Positions 7,775 through 16,768 of a stretch of 16,873 nt of DNA are shown one piece after another; the stretch's first letter is position 1; each line of letters begins with the position of its first letter. Both the position numbers and the translations under genes were made by a program. Below the pieces are notes generated by a model, which worked only from the letters and a program-made list of their open reading frames with translations, had not been told where the DNA came from and did not search any database. The DNA comes from JBMTVN01 sp046047235 (GTDB lineage Bacteria; Verrucomicrobiota; Verrucomicrobiia; Limisphaerales; JAHDYP01): positions 1 through 16,873 of the forward strand of contig JBJOII010000099.1 in the NCBI GenBank assembly GCA_046047235.1. Direction: 5' to 3'.

Positions 7775-8605
7775 TCACCCCCCGCCAGCGCCGGAATACT
7801 TGGAAGCGCCCGGCATCGTTTTAAACCTCTCCAAGGCGCTCCTTCCCCAATCCTTCCGACGCTCCACGGCCCCGGGGCCTGCAACCCCGGCGGCCTGAAC
7901 CGCCTTCTGCCCCGCCACGGCAGGCTCGGCACTCACCACAGGCTTCGCAGGGACTGAGGGCACCGGCAAAACCGGAGCAGGTCTCGGCTCAAAAAATGAA
8001 CTCCTCCCGAGCCCCATACCCGATGTCGCCATCACCTCCCCCGGCTCCGTCGCCCCAACAGCCGCCACACCGATCTCACGCGCCAACTCGGCTTCCGGCT
8101 TCCAAACCAAACGCACCGACGGCACCGGCCCCACATGCACCACCAGCCGGTAATACACCTGCCCCGCCAGATCCACCCGGTCCACCATGGACTCCGCCTG
8201 TAAAATCGAAGCCAGCAACCCCTTCAGCACGGGTCGCTCGGCATTCGCCGTCACCAGCGACCGCAACGCCCGCTCCGATACATCCCGTACCCGATCCAAC
8301 TCCAACAACAACCTCGGCACCGGAGTCAGTTCCATCTGGAACTCACCCAGCTCATACCCCGCCTCCAAAATCACCGGCGCACCACCGTGGATCTCATGCA
8401 AGGCCTCCACCAACCGGTCCGGCCCCTCCGCCTTGAAGCCGGCTACACTCCCCTGCAACTCAACCTGCAGCTGGCGAAGCTGACCACTCGCCGCCGTGAC
8501 CGCCCCGCGAATCTCAGCCACCTTCGGCGGCACCAGCTGCAACGCCTCCTGAAACCGCGCCGCGCTGTCCCCCAAATGCTGCAGCTTGCGAATAAATTTC
8601 TTCAT
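7775..8605 (-). CDS. Unrecognised protein, helical N-terminus and proline-rich linker
   Basis: Protein of 276 residues that I cannot assign to a family. Residues 1-60 are predicted helical or coiled-coil, beginning with an amphipathic, lysine-rich segment (MKKFIRKLQHLGDSAARF). Residues about 65-175 look like a compact alpha/beta domain (ILEAGYELGEFQMELTPV and QVYYRLVVHVG). Residues 203-247 are a Pro/Ala/Val-rich linker, and the tail is basic then glycine-rich. There is no signal peptide or membrane segment, so it is probably cytoplasmic or peripheral. The start was set at the ATG at 8605 because GAGGAAAGGA precedes it at good spacing and it leaves a 13-base gap to the ATPase stop; an in-frame upstream start at 8677 would overlap the ATPase gene. 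Tight spacing makes it the third gene of the flotillin-ATPase operon, probably an adaptor or partner. Confidence 0.8.
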   Translation of the reverse strand: MKKFIRKLQHLGDSAARFQEALQLVPPKVAEIRGAVTAASGQLRQLQVELQGSVAGFKAEGPDRLVEALHEIHGGAPVILEAGYELGEFQMELTPVPRLLLELDRVRDVSERALRSLVTANAERPVLKGLLASILQAESMVDRVDLAGQVYYRLVVHVGPVPSVRLVWKPEAELAREIGVAAVGATEPGEVMATSGMGLGRSSFFEPRPAPVLPVPSVPAKPVVSAEPAVAGQKAVQAAGVAGPGAVERRKDWGRSALERFKTMPGASKYSGAGGG

Positions 8606-8618
8606 AACGATCCTTTCC

Positions 8619-11600
8619 TCAACGCTCGGCCTGGCTGGCACCCTCCTGTTCCCCACCCTTTCCCGACTCCCCACCACGCACCGACAATGCCCGCTGGAAC
8701 TGCTCCAAAAACGCCTGCTCGTTCTCCATCATCTCCTGCGTCAACCGAATCTCCACCGTCCCGTCCCGCGCCTTCGCCAACAGCATCTCCTCCACGCTGC
8801 GCAAGTAATCCCGCTGCCTCGCCGCAATGTCCTTCAAGGTCGCCAAAGTGCTGTGAACCATCTCCATCTCATGCATCACACTCCCCATCCGGTCCGCCGT
8901 CGTCGCCGCATACACCTCCTGAATCACCCGCGTCAAATCCGCCCTCAACCCCTCCAAGCCCGCACCCACCCGATGCGCCGCCGACACCACGGCATCGGTC
9001 CCGCTTACCCCGGCACTCTCTCTCGCCCTCAACCCCTGCTCCATCACGGATCGCATCGCTTCCAACTGTCCCGCCAATGGAGCCAAATCCAGCGGAGCAG
9101 ACTCAGGCTTCGTCGCCTCACCCCGCTTCGCCAGCGCCTCACTCACCACCCCTCGCAACGCCGCCAGCCCCTGCTCCACCGGCCCCAGGTCCACCACCAC
9201 CGACGGCCCGGCATTCCGCGCCTTAAACTGCGCCTCCAAGGTCTGCCGGATCCCGTCCAACCCCGACTCAAAGGCCGACAACTGCGCCACCACCCGCCCC
9301 ACCGGATCTGAACCCTCCCCACCCTGAGACAACAGGTTCCTCCGAAACACGCGCTTGATGTCCGCCCAGCGCTCCGCCTCCGCCTCGGTCTGCACCCCCA
9401 GCAGTTCCTTGAACTTCAAAAGGTTCGCCTCCGCCCCCGTCGTCAGTGTCTGGGATTCCCCCCGATAATGCTCCACCACCAACGCCCGCACCTCCGCCTC
9501 GCTCAGGATCGGAACCACCTTTTCCGCCAGCCGGTTCATGTTCCGATACGAACCCTGCAGCTTGAACGCCGGCTCCGTCCGGTACGCATCGGCCTGCCCT
9601 GCCGAATGGATATACTCCTGGTTCACCCGCAGGATCACCTCGCGCACCGCCACCAGTTTCACCATCACCGACAAAAGTTCCTCCACCTCCTGCGCCGCAT
9701 AACTCCCCTCCAGCCCCTCCAGATCCCGCTCCCCCGTCTCTGCCATCCGGATAAACGCCCGAATGTCTTTCTGACTCTTGTTCGCCAACGGCGCCAAGGT
9801 CGCGTTCGATGTCACCGCATTCTCCAGGTAACTCCGCCGAAACGCCTCCGCACTCCCGCCCAGGATGTCGCCCAAATTGTACGTGTCCGCCCGGTTCGCC
9901 AACATGTCCGGTATCCGGAACTTCAAACCGCTCTCGGTATACGGATTGCCCGCCATCACCACCACCACCTTGCGCCCCCGCAAATCATACGTCCGCGGCC
10001 GACCACGCCAGACCCCTTCAATCTTCCGCTGTGCATCACACAACGAAATGAACTTCTGCAAAAACTCCGCATGACAATGCTGGATGTCATCCACATAGAT
10101 CATCGCATTGTCCCCCATCTCCAAGGCGAGGTTCAAACGCCGCACCTCCTCCCGCGCCGCCGCATTCGGCGCCTCCTCCGGATCCAACGATGTCACCCCA
10201 TGCCCCAAGGCCGGACCGTTGATCTTCACAAAAACAATCCCCAGCCGGTTCGCGATATACTCCATCAAGGTGGTCTTGCCATACCCCGGCGGCGATATCA
10301 CCAGCAGCAACCCCATCAAATCAGTCCGCTTCTGATCCCCCGCCGCACCCACCTGCTTCGCCAAGTTGTCGCCAATCAAAGGCAGATACACCTCGTCAAT
10401 CAGCTGGTTCCGCACAAAGGACGTCAGCACCCGCGGCTTAAACTCGCCCAACCGTAACCGCTCCCGCTCCGCATCCAGCAACTCCCGCTTCACCTCCTGA
10501 TACCGGTTGAACCTCGGCACCACCTCCGCCTCAAACCGCCCCAACCGCTTCCGAAAATCCAGATAATCAAACCGGTACACCCCGCCCGCTATCCGCCGGT
10601 GGCTCCCCTTCATCCCCTCCAGATCCACCCGCGTCCTCGCCTCCACCACTTCCCAATTCACCCCCTCCCCGCAAAACAATACCGCCGCCACTTCCTCCAA
10701 ATACCGCACTCCCTCCGCACGCCCGGACAAGAAACCCCGCACCCAGTCCCGCACCAACTCCAGCTCGCTTCCCGGATGCGACGCCACTTCCTCCCGCACC
10801 CGACGAAAATCACTCTCCGCGCCCAGCCGCACCAGGTCGGCTTCAAACGCCGTGACCTGCTCCCTCCCCTCCCGGCTCAACACAAACCCCTCGCTCGACG
10901 TCAATTGGTCAACCAGATACCCCGCCGCCGCACCACACAACCCCTCCGTATACAAACCGGTCTCCCGCACAAAATCCCCCAGCAACTTCTCCAGCCCGCG
11001 CCGATACCCCTCCTGTCTCGTGTCCCCGGGAAATAATCGGTTGCGCCGACCCAACCCCCTCAGCTTCGCACCCCATAACGCCCGCACCTCATCCGGACAA
11101 AACCGCTGCCAATACACCACCGCACACGCCCGCACCTCAGGCGCATACCGCGCCAAACCCAACGCCCGATGCGCCTCCGCCAGCACCCGTAAAATCTTCG
11201 CCCCATCCGCATCGTGCACCCCCTTCACATACCCCTCCTGATACCGCCCCCCCATATACTCCCGCACCCGCTCCAATATCACCCCCTCCTCCAATTCCCC
11301 CACAACCCCGCCACCCGCTTGCCCCAGCAACCAGGCCAGACATCCCTGCGCCAAATACTCGGCCCGATACACCTCCCCATCCTCAGATACGACCTCCTGA
11401 CCCCACGCCTCCCGCGTGCCCAAAAATGCCTCGTCCCGGATCACCTCAAAATACTGGGTCGATGTCAGATGAAAACAGGGCTCCCCCTCCCGCTGCACCA
11501 CGGTCAAATCCAACGCCTGCGTGTTGACATTAAAACGATGCCGCCCCAGCCGGATCACCGCCTGCCCCCCGACAAACAACTCCTGCCGATCCTTCAACTG

Positions 11601-14171
11601 CCGCACCGCATCCTGCTGCACCGACTTCAGCCGCCCCGCCAGATCATCCGCCTTCACGGAATCTTCCAGCGCCATCAAATGACCCATGGTGTCCCGCACC
11701 TTGCTCACCATCAGGTCCGACACCATGTAAGTGTGGATCTCCTCCACACTCTCAAAACCCGCCAACCGCGACTGGATCACTTTCAAGATCCGCTCCGCCG
11801 CCCCCATCAATGCCCCCGCCCGCCGATTCCGCTCCTCCACCAACGCCAGCTTCCGCTGCTCAAAGGCCTCATACAACTCCGCCCGCCGCCCCGCCAGCTC
11901 CACGGTGTAATCTTCAAAATCCGCAAACGCACCCTCCAACTCCTCCAACTGCACCGATATCCGGTTCAAATACTCATCACACCTCGCCGGCGTGTCGCAC
12001 AAATCCAAGTAGCTGGAGGCCGACTGCGACAGTAACTTCAACTGCGCCGCAAACTGCGCCGCACCCTCCTTCGACGCCAACTCCTTCAACCGCTGCTTCA
12101 ACGCCGCCTTGGCCTGGTTCAACGTCGCATACACCGACGTAATACCGTCCAGTATCCGCGTGGTCTCAGTCGCATCCTCAATCTTCAGGCTGTTCACCAC
12201 CTCCACCAGCATCTCCAGCCCGCCCCCCGCCTCACCAATCTCCTTCTCCAATGCCCGCCCCTCAGCCGCCTTCCCCACGACCTCCACCCCACGCAAAAAA
12301 CCGTCCGCCCTGCCCCGATGCCCGTCCAAGGCCTCAGGCAACAACAAGAACTTCACGGTCGCCTGCGCCAACTCATCAGTCTGCCCCACCACCGCCGCCT
12401 CCACTTCCCCCACCTGGCCCACATCCACATACCGCACCTCCCGCAACGCCAGCAAATCCCCGCGCAATCTCCGTAAACCCGCCAAATGCCCCACGTAATC
12501 ATCCAAACTCTTGAAACTCGTCCGCCGCACGGCCTGCATCCGCTCCTCACAATGCCCCCGCACCAACTCCATCCGCTCCCCCGCCTCCCGCTGCAACCGC
12601 CGCACTTTGTCAAACTCGTCCACCGCACGATCCGCCGCCTCCCTCACCCGGCCCAACGCCTCACCCACCCCATAACCCTCCTCGCCCCCCAGCCAGGAAT
12701 ACGCATCCAACATCGCTCCACACCGCCGAACGACATCTGTATACAACTCCGCATACGGTTCCTCCTTGCGCAACAAGGTCATCACCTCGTTCCCCTCCGC
12801 CAAACACCGCACCACCGCCTTGTTCCCCACCTGATACAAAAACGCCTCGCGCTGCCCCGCCGGCTCCTGCCCCGCCTCGTGAAACGGCGTCTGCCAAACC
12901 TGCACCAAATGATGCTTCTGCGCCTCCTGCTCCGCCCGAAACAACGCCACATGCCCGTTCGGAAATATCGAAAACCCATGACACCCCAACCGCTGCTCCA
13001 CCTTCTGCTCAATCAACCGATACGGCATCAACACGTAATCCCCACTCAGCCGATTGTAAAAAACATACAGGGAATCCTCCCCGTTCGGTGCATGCACCAC
13101 CCGCTCCACCAACAAATCCTTCTCCCGACTCTCAAATCGCTTCACCTCCCCCGTCGCCAAACAAACCCCATCCGGAAAAATCAACCCGTGATCCTCCGGC
13201 AACCGCACACACGACTGCCCAATCGAATCCACCCGCACCACCGTCCGCTGCTTGCCGTTGTAAATGAAATACCGCGCGTCCGCCTCCTTATACGGCCGCA
13301 CCCGCAACACCACCAGATGCTGCATCAACGCATACGCAATCTCCGCATCATCCACCTTCTGGTTCTTGTCCTCCACCGGCTCAGCATAAATCCCCTGCCC
13401 CGTGTCCGTGTTGTCCTCCACTTTGATGGTCAAATCCCCCTCGGTACACTCCACAAATAACCGGTCCTCAATCGATACATGCGGATGATCCCCATACCGA
13501 TACGCCTCCCGCCCCGGCGTCAACCAACGAAAATCATACTGCGGAGGAAATCCCACCCGACGATACTCCGCCTCCGCCCGACCATCCATATACCGCACCC
13601 CGCCCCCCTCAAAGGCCCACTTGAACACCGCAATGTCGTTCACCCCCGCCCCCGTCCCAAACACCATGTACAACCGACCCTCAATCACAGAGAATTTCCG
13701 CAGCCTGCTCTTCTCATACACGTTGTACAACCGCTTGAAATCCGCCTCAAAAACCGGATCCCGCAACACCTCCAGACTCTCCTCCCGAAAACTGCCCGTC
13801 TCTCCATCCCTCACGTAAACAGCAAACACATCCCCCAGATCCACCTGCCGCTTCAAACCAAAGTGCACGTTGAACCCAAATAAAAACCGCCCCTGCCCCA
13901 ACTGAACCATGTCCCGCGGAACACAGTTGTGCGACGTCACAATCCGGTCCGCCTGCAATAGCTGATACCCCACCGAACCAAAGACCTCGCGCCTCCGCTC
14001 ATCCAGCCGCGCCAACCCCAACCGCAACGCCTCCCCATGCTGCAATAACCGCTGCCGGATAATCTCATACGTCGCACTCCCCAACGCCTCCTGCGCCGAC
14101 GCCCCCACCACCGGCTGCCCCACGGCACCCGACGCCTCCTTCATCTCTCGCTCGTCTGCTGGCTCAGGCAT
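8619..14171 (-). CDS. Giant AAA ATPase of the DUF3686 'DNA repair ATPase' type
   Basis: Protein of 1850 residues. The N-terminal half matches the DUF3686-type region (roughly 90-520; VHFGLKRQVDLGDVFAVY and VEDNTDTGQGIYAEPVEDKNQ are characteristic), followed by long helical/coiled-coil stretches (about 520-900) and a mixed region. The AAA core is late: Walker A PPGYGKTT at 1294-1301 (K1299), Walker B MIYVDDIQ with D1361-D1362, sensor-1 N1409 in MAGNP, and a candidate arginine finger R1427 in ANRAD. The C-terminal 230 residues are helical with four related repeats (about 1634-1755). No signal peptide or membrane segment is seen. The ATG at 14171 has AGGA 7 bases upstream. The 'DNA repair' label in databases is not backed by a known reaction that I can cite; a remodelling ATPase is a safer reading. 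It lies 50 bases after the flotillin gene and 13 before the small helical protein, so the three are likely co-transcribed. Confidence 0.88.
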   Translation of the reverse strand: MPEPADEREMKEASGAVGQPVVGASAQEALGSATYEIIRQRLLQHGEALRLGLARLDERRREVFGSVGYQLLQADRIVTSHNCVPRDMVQLGQGRFLFGFNVHFGLKRQVDLGDVFAVYVRDGETGSFREESLEVLRDPVFEADFKRLYNVYEKSRLRKFSVIEGRLYMVFGTGAGVNDIAVFKWAFEGGGVRYMDGRAEAEYRRVGFPPQYDFRWLTPGREAYRYGDHPHVSIEDRLFVECTEGDLTIKVEDNTDTGQGIYAEPVEDKNQKVDDAEIAYALMQHLVVLRVRPYKEADARYFIYNGKQRTVVRVDSIGQSCVRLPEDHGLIFPDGVCLATGEVKRFESREKDLLVERVVHAPNGEDSLYVFYNRLSGDYVLMPYRLIEQKVEQRLGCHGFSIFPNGHVALFRAEQEAQKHHLVQVWQTPFHEAGQEPAGQREAFLYQVGNKAVVRCLAEGNEVMTLLRKEEPYAELYTDVVRRCGAMLDAYSWLGGEEGYGVGEALGRVREAADRAVDEFDKVRRLQREAGERMELVRGHCEERMQAVRRTSFKSLDDYVGHLAGLRRLRGDLLALREVRYVDVGQVGEVEAAVVGQTDELAQATVKFLLLPEALDGHRGRADGFLRGVEVVGKAAEGRALEKEIGEAGGGLEMLVEVVNSLKIEDATETTRILDGITSVYATLNQAKAALKQRLKELASKEGAAQFAAQLKLLSQSASSYLDLCDTPARCDEYLNRISVQLEELEGAFADFEDYTVELAGRRAELYEAFEQRKLALVEERNRRAGALMGAAERILKVIQSRLAGFESVEEIHTYMVSDLMVSKVRDTMGHLMALEDSVKADDLAGRLKSVQQDAVRQLKDRQELFVGGQAVIRLGRHRFNVNTQALDLTVVQREGEPCFHLTSTQYFEVIRDEAFLGTREAWGQEVVSEDGEVYRAEYLAQGCLAWLLGQAGGGVVGELEEGVILERVREYMGGRYQEGYVKGVHDADGAKILRVLAEAHRALGLARYAPEVRACAVVYWQRFCPDEVRALWGAKLRGLGRRNRLFPGDTRQEGYRRGLEKLLGDFVRETGLYTEGLCGAAAGYLVDQLTSSEGFVLSREGREQVTAFEADLVRLGAESDFRRVREEVASHPGSELELVRDWVRGFLSGRAEGVRYLEEVAAVLFCGEGVNWEVVEARTRVDLEGMKGSHRRIAGGVYRFDYLDFRKRLGRFEAEVVPRFNRYQEVKRELLDAERERLRLGEFKPRVLTSFVRNQLIDEVYLPLIGDNLAKQVGAAGDQKRTDLMGLLLVISPPGYGKTTLMEYIANRLGIVFVKINGPALGHGVTSLDPEEAPNAAAREEVRRLNLALEMGDNAMIYVDDIQHCHAEFLQKFISLCDAQRKIEGVWRGRPRTYDLRGRKVVVVMAGNPYTESGLKFRIPDMLANRADTYNLGDILGGSAEAFRRSYLENAVTSNATLAPLANKSQKDIRAFIRMAETGERDLEGLEGSYAAQEVEELLSVMVKLVAVREVILRVNQEYIHSAGQADAYRTEPAFKLQGSYRNMNRLAEKVVPILSEAEVRALVVEHYRGESQTLTTGAEANLLKFKELLGVQTEAEAERWADIKRVFRRNLLSQGGEGSDPVGRVVAQLSAFESGLDGIRQTLEAQFKARNAGPSVVVDLGPVEQGLAALRGVVSEALAKRGEATKPESAPLDLAPLAGQLEAMRSVMEQGLRARESAGVSGTDAVVSAAHRVGAGLEGLRADLTRVIQEVYAATTADRMGSVMHEMEMVHSTLATLKDIAARQRDYLRSVEEMLLAKARDGTVEIRLTQEMMENEQAFLEQFQRALSVRGGESGKGGEQEGASQAER

Positions 14172-14221
14172 GTCTCAGTCCTGCCACACATCATTTCACC
14201 CAGCCCACCCCAACCCGCCAA

Positions 14222-16396
14222 TCAACCCTGACCCGCCTTGTCCCCGCCCAATACAGACAACGCCACCGCGTCCGCCAACCCACTCTCCTTCGCCATCACT
14301 CCAGCCGACGCCAAAAGCCGCTTCACCCCGCCGTCCTCAGTCGATACCGCCAGCCGCGCCAGCAACGCCGCCACCGTCAGGTTCTTCAAATCCTCACTCG
14401 GAATCCCAAAGTCCTTCACCCACTGGCGCAACTGCACCTTGAACCGCTCCGGATCCCCATTGAAAAACGTCCGCTTGATGTCGCCCAAAGCCTCGCTGTT
14501 CGCCAACAATCGATCCACCGACTTGCCGGAACCAACCGCCTTCACAATCTTCTCAAAGAAGTCGTTCTCCCCGCCCACAATGTCGATCTTCGCGTGCTTC
14601 AACGCCTCGCCCACCAGCTCGGAATGCGCCCTCGCCACATCCCGCTCGACGCCGATCGCCGCCAGCTCCACATCCCGCTCCTTCGCCAGCTTCAACCGGA
14701 ACTCCTCATGCTGCTGCGTCGTCGCCTGGAACAACTTCATCGACTTCGCCTTCTCCTCAATCCCCTTCGCCTCAGCCAACAGCTTCGCCTCAATACCCGA
14801 TGCCGTCGCCGTCTCCTTGTCACGAATCCCCTCCGCCTCAGCCTCAGCCTGAATCTCCGTCACCTTCGCCCGCGCCTCACCCTTCAACCGGTCCACCTGC
14901 GCCTCAGCCGACCCCATCTCCAATACCGCACCCGCATCCACCTTCCGCGCATCCGCCTTGGCCTTGATCACCTTGGCCTCCGCCAACCCCTTCGCCGCCT
15001 CCCGCGCCGCCTCCCCGTCCGCCTCCTGCTCCATCGCATGCCGACGCTTCTCGGACGCCTTCGCCTCCGCATCCGCCAAAATCTGCACCCGCTCCGATTC
15101 CCGCGTCGCCGCCTCCCGCGCCGCATCCGCCTCAGTCACGGTCTTGATCCGCTGCCCCTCAGCCAGATTGCGCTCCACTTCCTTCTGCGCCTCAGCCGCC
15201 ACCACCTTCTCCACCTGATCCTTCTTCGCGTTCATGTCGGCCTCAATCAGCGTGACCTCACGCACCCGATTGGCCGTCATCTGCGCCTCAATGTTCAGCT
15301 TCTCCTCCTCCTGCTGCACCACCGCCTTCTGCTCCGCCACCACCACCGCACGCTTCCGCTCCACCTCCACAGCCGCCTCAGCCACCTTCACCTGCTTGTC
15401 CATGTCCGCCAACGAGACCACCCGCTCCCGACGCACCCGCGCCTCCTCACCCTCCTGCGCCGCCTCTTCCTCCAGCCGACGCTGCTCCTTCGTCACGGTA
15501 TACTGCCGCTCCTGCACCGCCCGCTTCATGTCCTCCGACCGCAAACTAATCGCCTCATCCGTCTCCAATCGCTTCGTCTCCACCTCCTGCCGACGCGCCT
15601 CAATCACCTTCCGCGACTCCGCCTCCTCAGTCGCCTGCACCTCGGTAATCGCCCGGGTCTGCTTGGCCGAATCCTCCTCATTGCGCCGCTTCTGCTCCCG
15701 CTTCGCAATGTCCGCATCCGCATTCTCCTTCTCAATCTGAACCCCCGCCCGCTTCGCATGCTCGTTCGCCACCACCCGCTCCCGCTGCGTAATCTCGGTA
15801 ATCTTCTTAATACCCTCCGAATCCAACACGTTGTCCGGATCATGCTGGTTCAACGGCGTCTGCTCCAAATAGTCGATCGCCACGTCCTGCAACAAAAACC
15901 CATCCAGATCCTTGCCAATCGTCTCCTGAATCCGGTCCCGGAACTTGATCCGCTCGGTAAACAACTCGTGAAACTCCATCTGCTTACCCGCAGTCTTCAA
16001 GGCCTCGGAAAACTTCGCCTCAAATAACTCCCGCAATTGCCCCTCGTCCGATACCCGCTCCGGCGTCAGCATCTGCGCCACCTTCCGCACGCTCTCCTCA
16101 GTCGCCTCCACCCGAATGTAAAATGCCACGGTAATGTCCGCCCGAATGTTGTCCTTGCACACCAACCCGTCCTTCCCCTTGCGCGCAATCTCCAGCTTCT
16201 TCACAGAAATATCGACAATGTGATACGTCTGCAAAAACGGCACCCGTACCATCCAGTCAAACGCCACCTTCAACCCGCCCCACCCCGTCTTCACCCCCGC
16301 CCGGCCAGGCTGAATCTTGCGAATGCACATCGCAAAAAACGATCCCACCACCACCAGCACCACCAAAACCGCCAGAACAATCAACAAGGTCTTCAT
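14222..16396 (-). CDS. Flotillin-family SPFH membrane scaffold protein
   Basis: Flotillin/YqiK-like protein of 724 residues. One N-terminal membrane helix (about 3-23, LLIVLAVLVVLVVVGSFFAM) is followed by an SPFH domain (about 25-200, including RKIQPGRAGVKTGWGG and DNIRADITVAFYIRVEA). A very long Glu/Ala/Arg-rich coiled coil (about 200-600) comes next, then a C-terminal flotillin-like region (IDIVGGENDFFEKIVKAVGSGKSVDRLL). Family members oligomerise at the inner membrane and organise membrane microdomains. At 724 residues it is longer than the roughly 500-550 typical of YqiK-like proteins as I recall them. The ATG at 16396 was chosen; an in-frame TTG four codons upstream (16408) is possible but neither has a strong Shine-Dalgarno. 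It is the first gene of the flotillin-ATPase-helical protein operon and would anchor the complex to the membrane. No NfeD-like partner gene is visible. Confidence 0.93.
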   Translation of the reverse strand: MKTLLIVLAVLVVLVVVGSFFAMCIRKIQPGRAGVKTGWGGLKVAFDWMVRVPFLQTYHIVDISVKKLEIARKGKDGLVCKDNIRADITVAFYIRVEATEESVRKVAQMLTPERVSDEGQLRELFEAKFSEALKTAGKQMEFHELFTERIKFRDRIQETIGKDLDGFLLQDVAIDYLEQTPLNQHDPDNVLDSEGIKKITEITQRERVVANEHAKRAGVQIEKENADADIAKREQKRRNEEDSAKQTRAITEVQATEEAESRKVIEARRQEVETKRLETDEAISLRSEDMKRAVQERQYTVTKEQRRLEEEAAQEGEEARVRRERVVSLADMDKQVKVAEAAVEVERKRAVVVAEQKAVVQQEEEKLNIEAQMTANRVREVTLIEADMNAKKDQVEKVVAAEAQKEVERNLAEGQRIKTVTEADAAREAATRESERVQILADAEAKASEKRRHAMEQEADGEAAREAAKGLAEAKVIKAKADARKVDAGAVLEMGSAEAQVDRLKGEARAKVTEIQAEAEAEGIRDKETATASGIEAKLLAEAKGIEEKAKSMKLFQATTQQHEEFRLKLAKERDVELAAIGVERDVARAHSELVGEALKHAKIDIVGGENDFFEKIVKAVGSGKSVDRLLANSEALGDIKRTFFNGDPERFKVQLRQWVKDFGIPSEDLKNLTVAALLARLAVSTEDGGVKRLLASAGVMAKESGLADAVALSVLGGDKAGQG

Positions 16397-16607
16397 GATC
16401 GAATCCAAACGCGCTCAGGTTTCTATCCCCTCCCCAAACACCAGCCACCCCCGCCCATCCAACAACACAACACACCCCCCGCAAACACCTCTCCTATCTA
16501 GGGAATGCCAGTGAATTACCAAAGTTCAACACCCCCCGCCACTATAATTCCCCCACCATATTCCACCCTCCCACCCAGATAACGAGCCGCACACCCCCCA
16601 AAACCAA
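16397..16607. other. C-rich noncoding region upstream of the flotillin gene
   Basis: No gene is supported here. It must hold the promoter of the flotillin operon, but I see only weak candidates: a TTGGTA-16-TAGATA pair on the - strand (around 16498-16525) and an isolated TATAAT on the + strand (16543-16548) without a matching -35. The + strand is very C-rich with several runs of C. Confidence 0.4.
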
Positions 16608-16670
16608 CCTCCCATATCCCACCTCCCATATCCGATCTCCCATCTCCCACCTTCGATCCCCCATCTCCAC
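16608..16670. repeat. Degenerate tandem array with 7-bp period, block 1
   Basis: Nine consecutive 7-mers are readable without slippage: CCTCCCA, TATCCCA, CCTCCCA, TATCCGA, TCTCCCA, TCTCCCA, CCTTCGA, TCCCCCA, TCTCCAC. The consensus is close to TMTCCCA; on the - strand it reads TGGGAGA or TGGGATA. ACCTCCCATATCC occurs twice exactly 14 bases apart (16607 and 16621). Confidence 0.8.
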
Positions 16671-16674
16671 TCTC

Positions 16675-16735
16675 GCGCAAAGCGCCCATCCCCTAGCTCC
16701 TGACTGCCAGCTCCCAACTCCTGCGCATAGCGCTA
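16675..16735. repeat. 7-bp array block 2 bounded by GCGC palindromes
   Basis: Five 7-mers run from 16693 to 16727: CTAGCTC, CTGACTG, CCAGCTC, CCAACTC, CTGCGCA. They are bounded by two similar small palindromes, GCGCAAAGCGC (16675-16685) and GCGCATAGCGC (16723-16733), the second nested with ATAGCGCTAT (16726-16735). Confidence 0.6.
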
Positions 16736-16740
16736 TCTCA

Positions 16741-16768
16741 CCCTCTCCTCTCTCCTCTCTCCCTGCGT
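16741..16768. repeat. 7-bp array block 3
   Basis: Four 7-mers: CCCTCTC, CTCTCTC, CTCTCTC, CCTGCGT. The first 13 bases match the array at 3107-3119 exactly. Confidence 0.6.

Noticed and set aside
7594..7932. 112-codon - strand reading frame between the small protein and pseudopilin genes
   Set aside because: It overlaps the end of the better supported small-protein gene in another frame, and shows no domain.
8387..9226. 279-codon + strand reading frame opposite the ATPase and small protein
   Set aside because: Pro/Ser-rich shadow of the - strand genes.
14594..16027. Long + strand reading frame (477 codons) opposite the flotillin gene
   Set aside because: It is Leu/Arg/His-rich low complexity, antisense to a clear flotillin, and has no domain. 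It arises from the high-GC coiled-coil codons.
16490..16550. Candidate promoters upstream of the flotillin gene
   Set aside because: TTGGTA-16-TAGATA on the - strand and a lone TATAAT on the + strand are both weak matches in low-complexity DNA.
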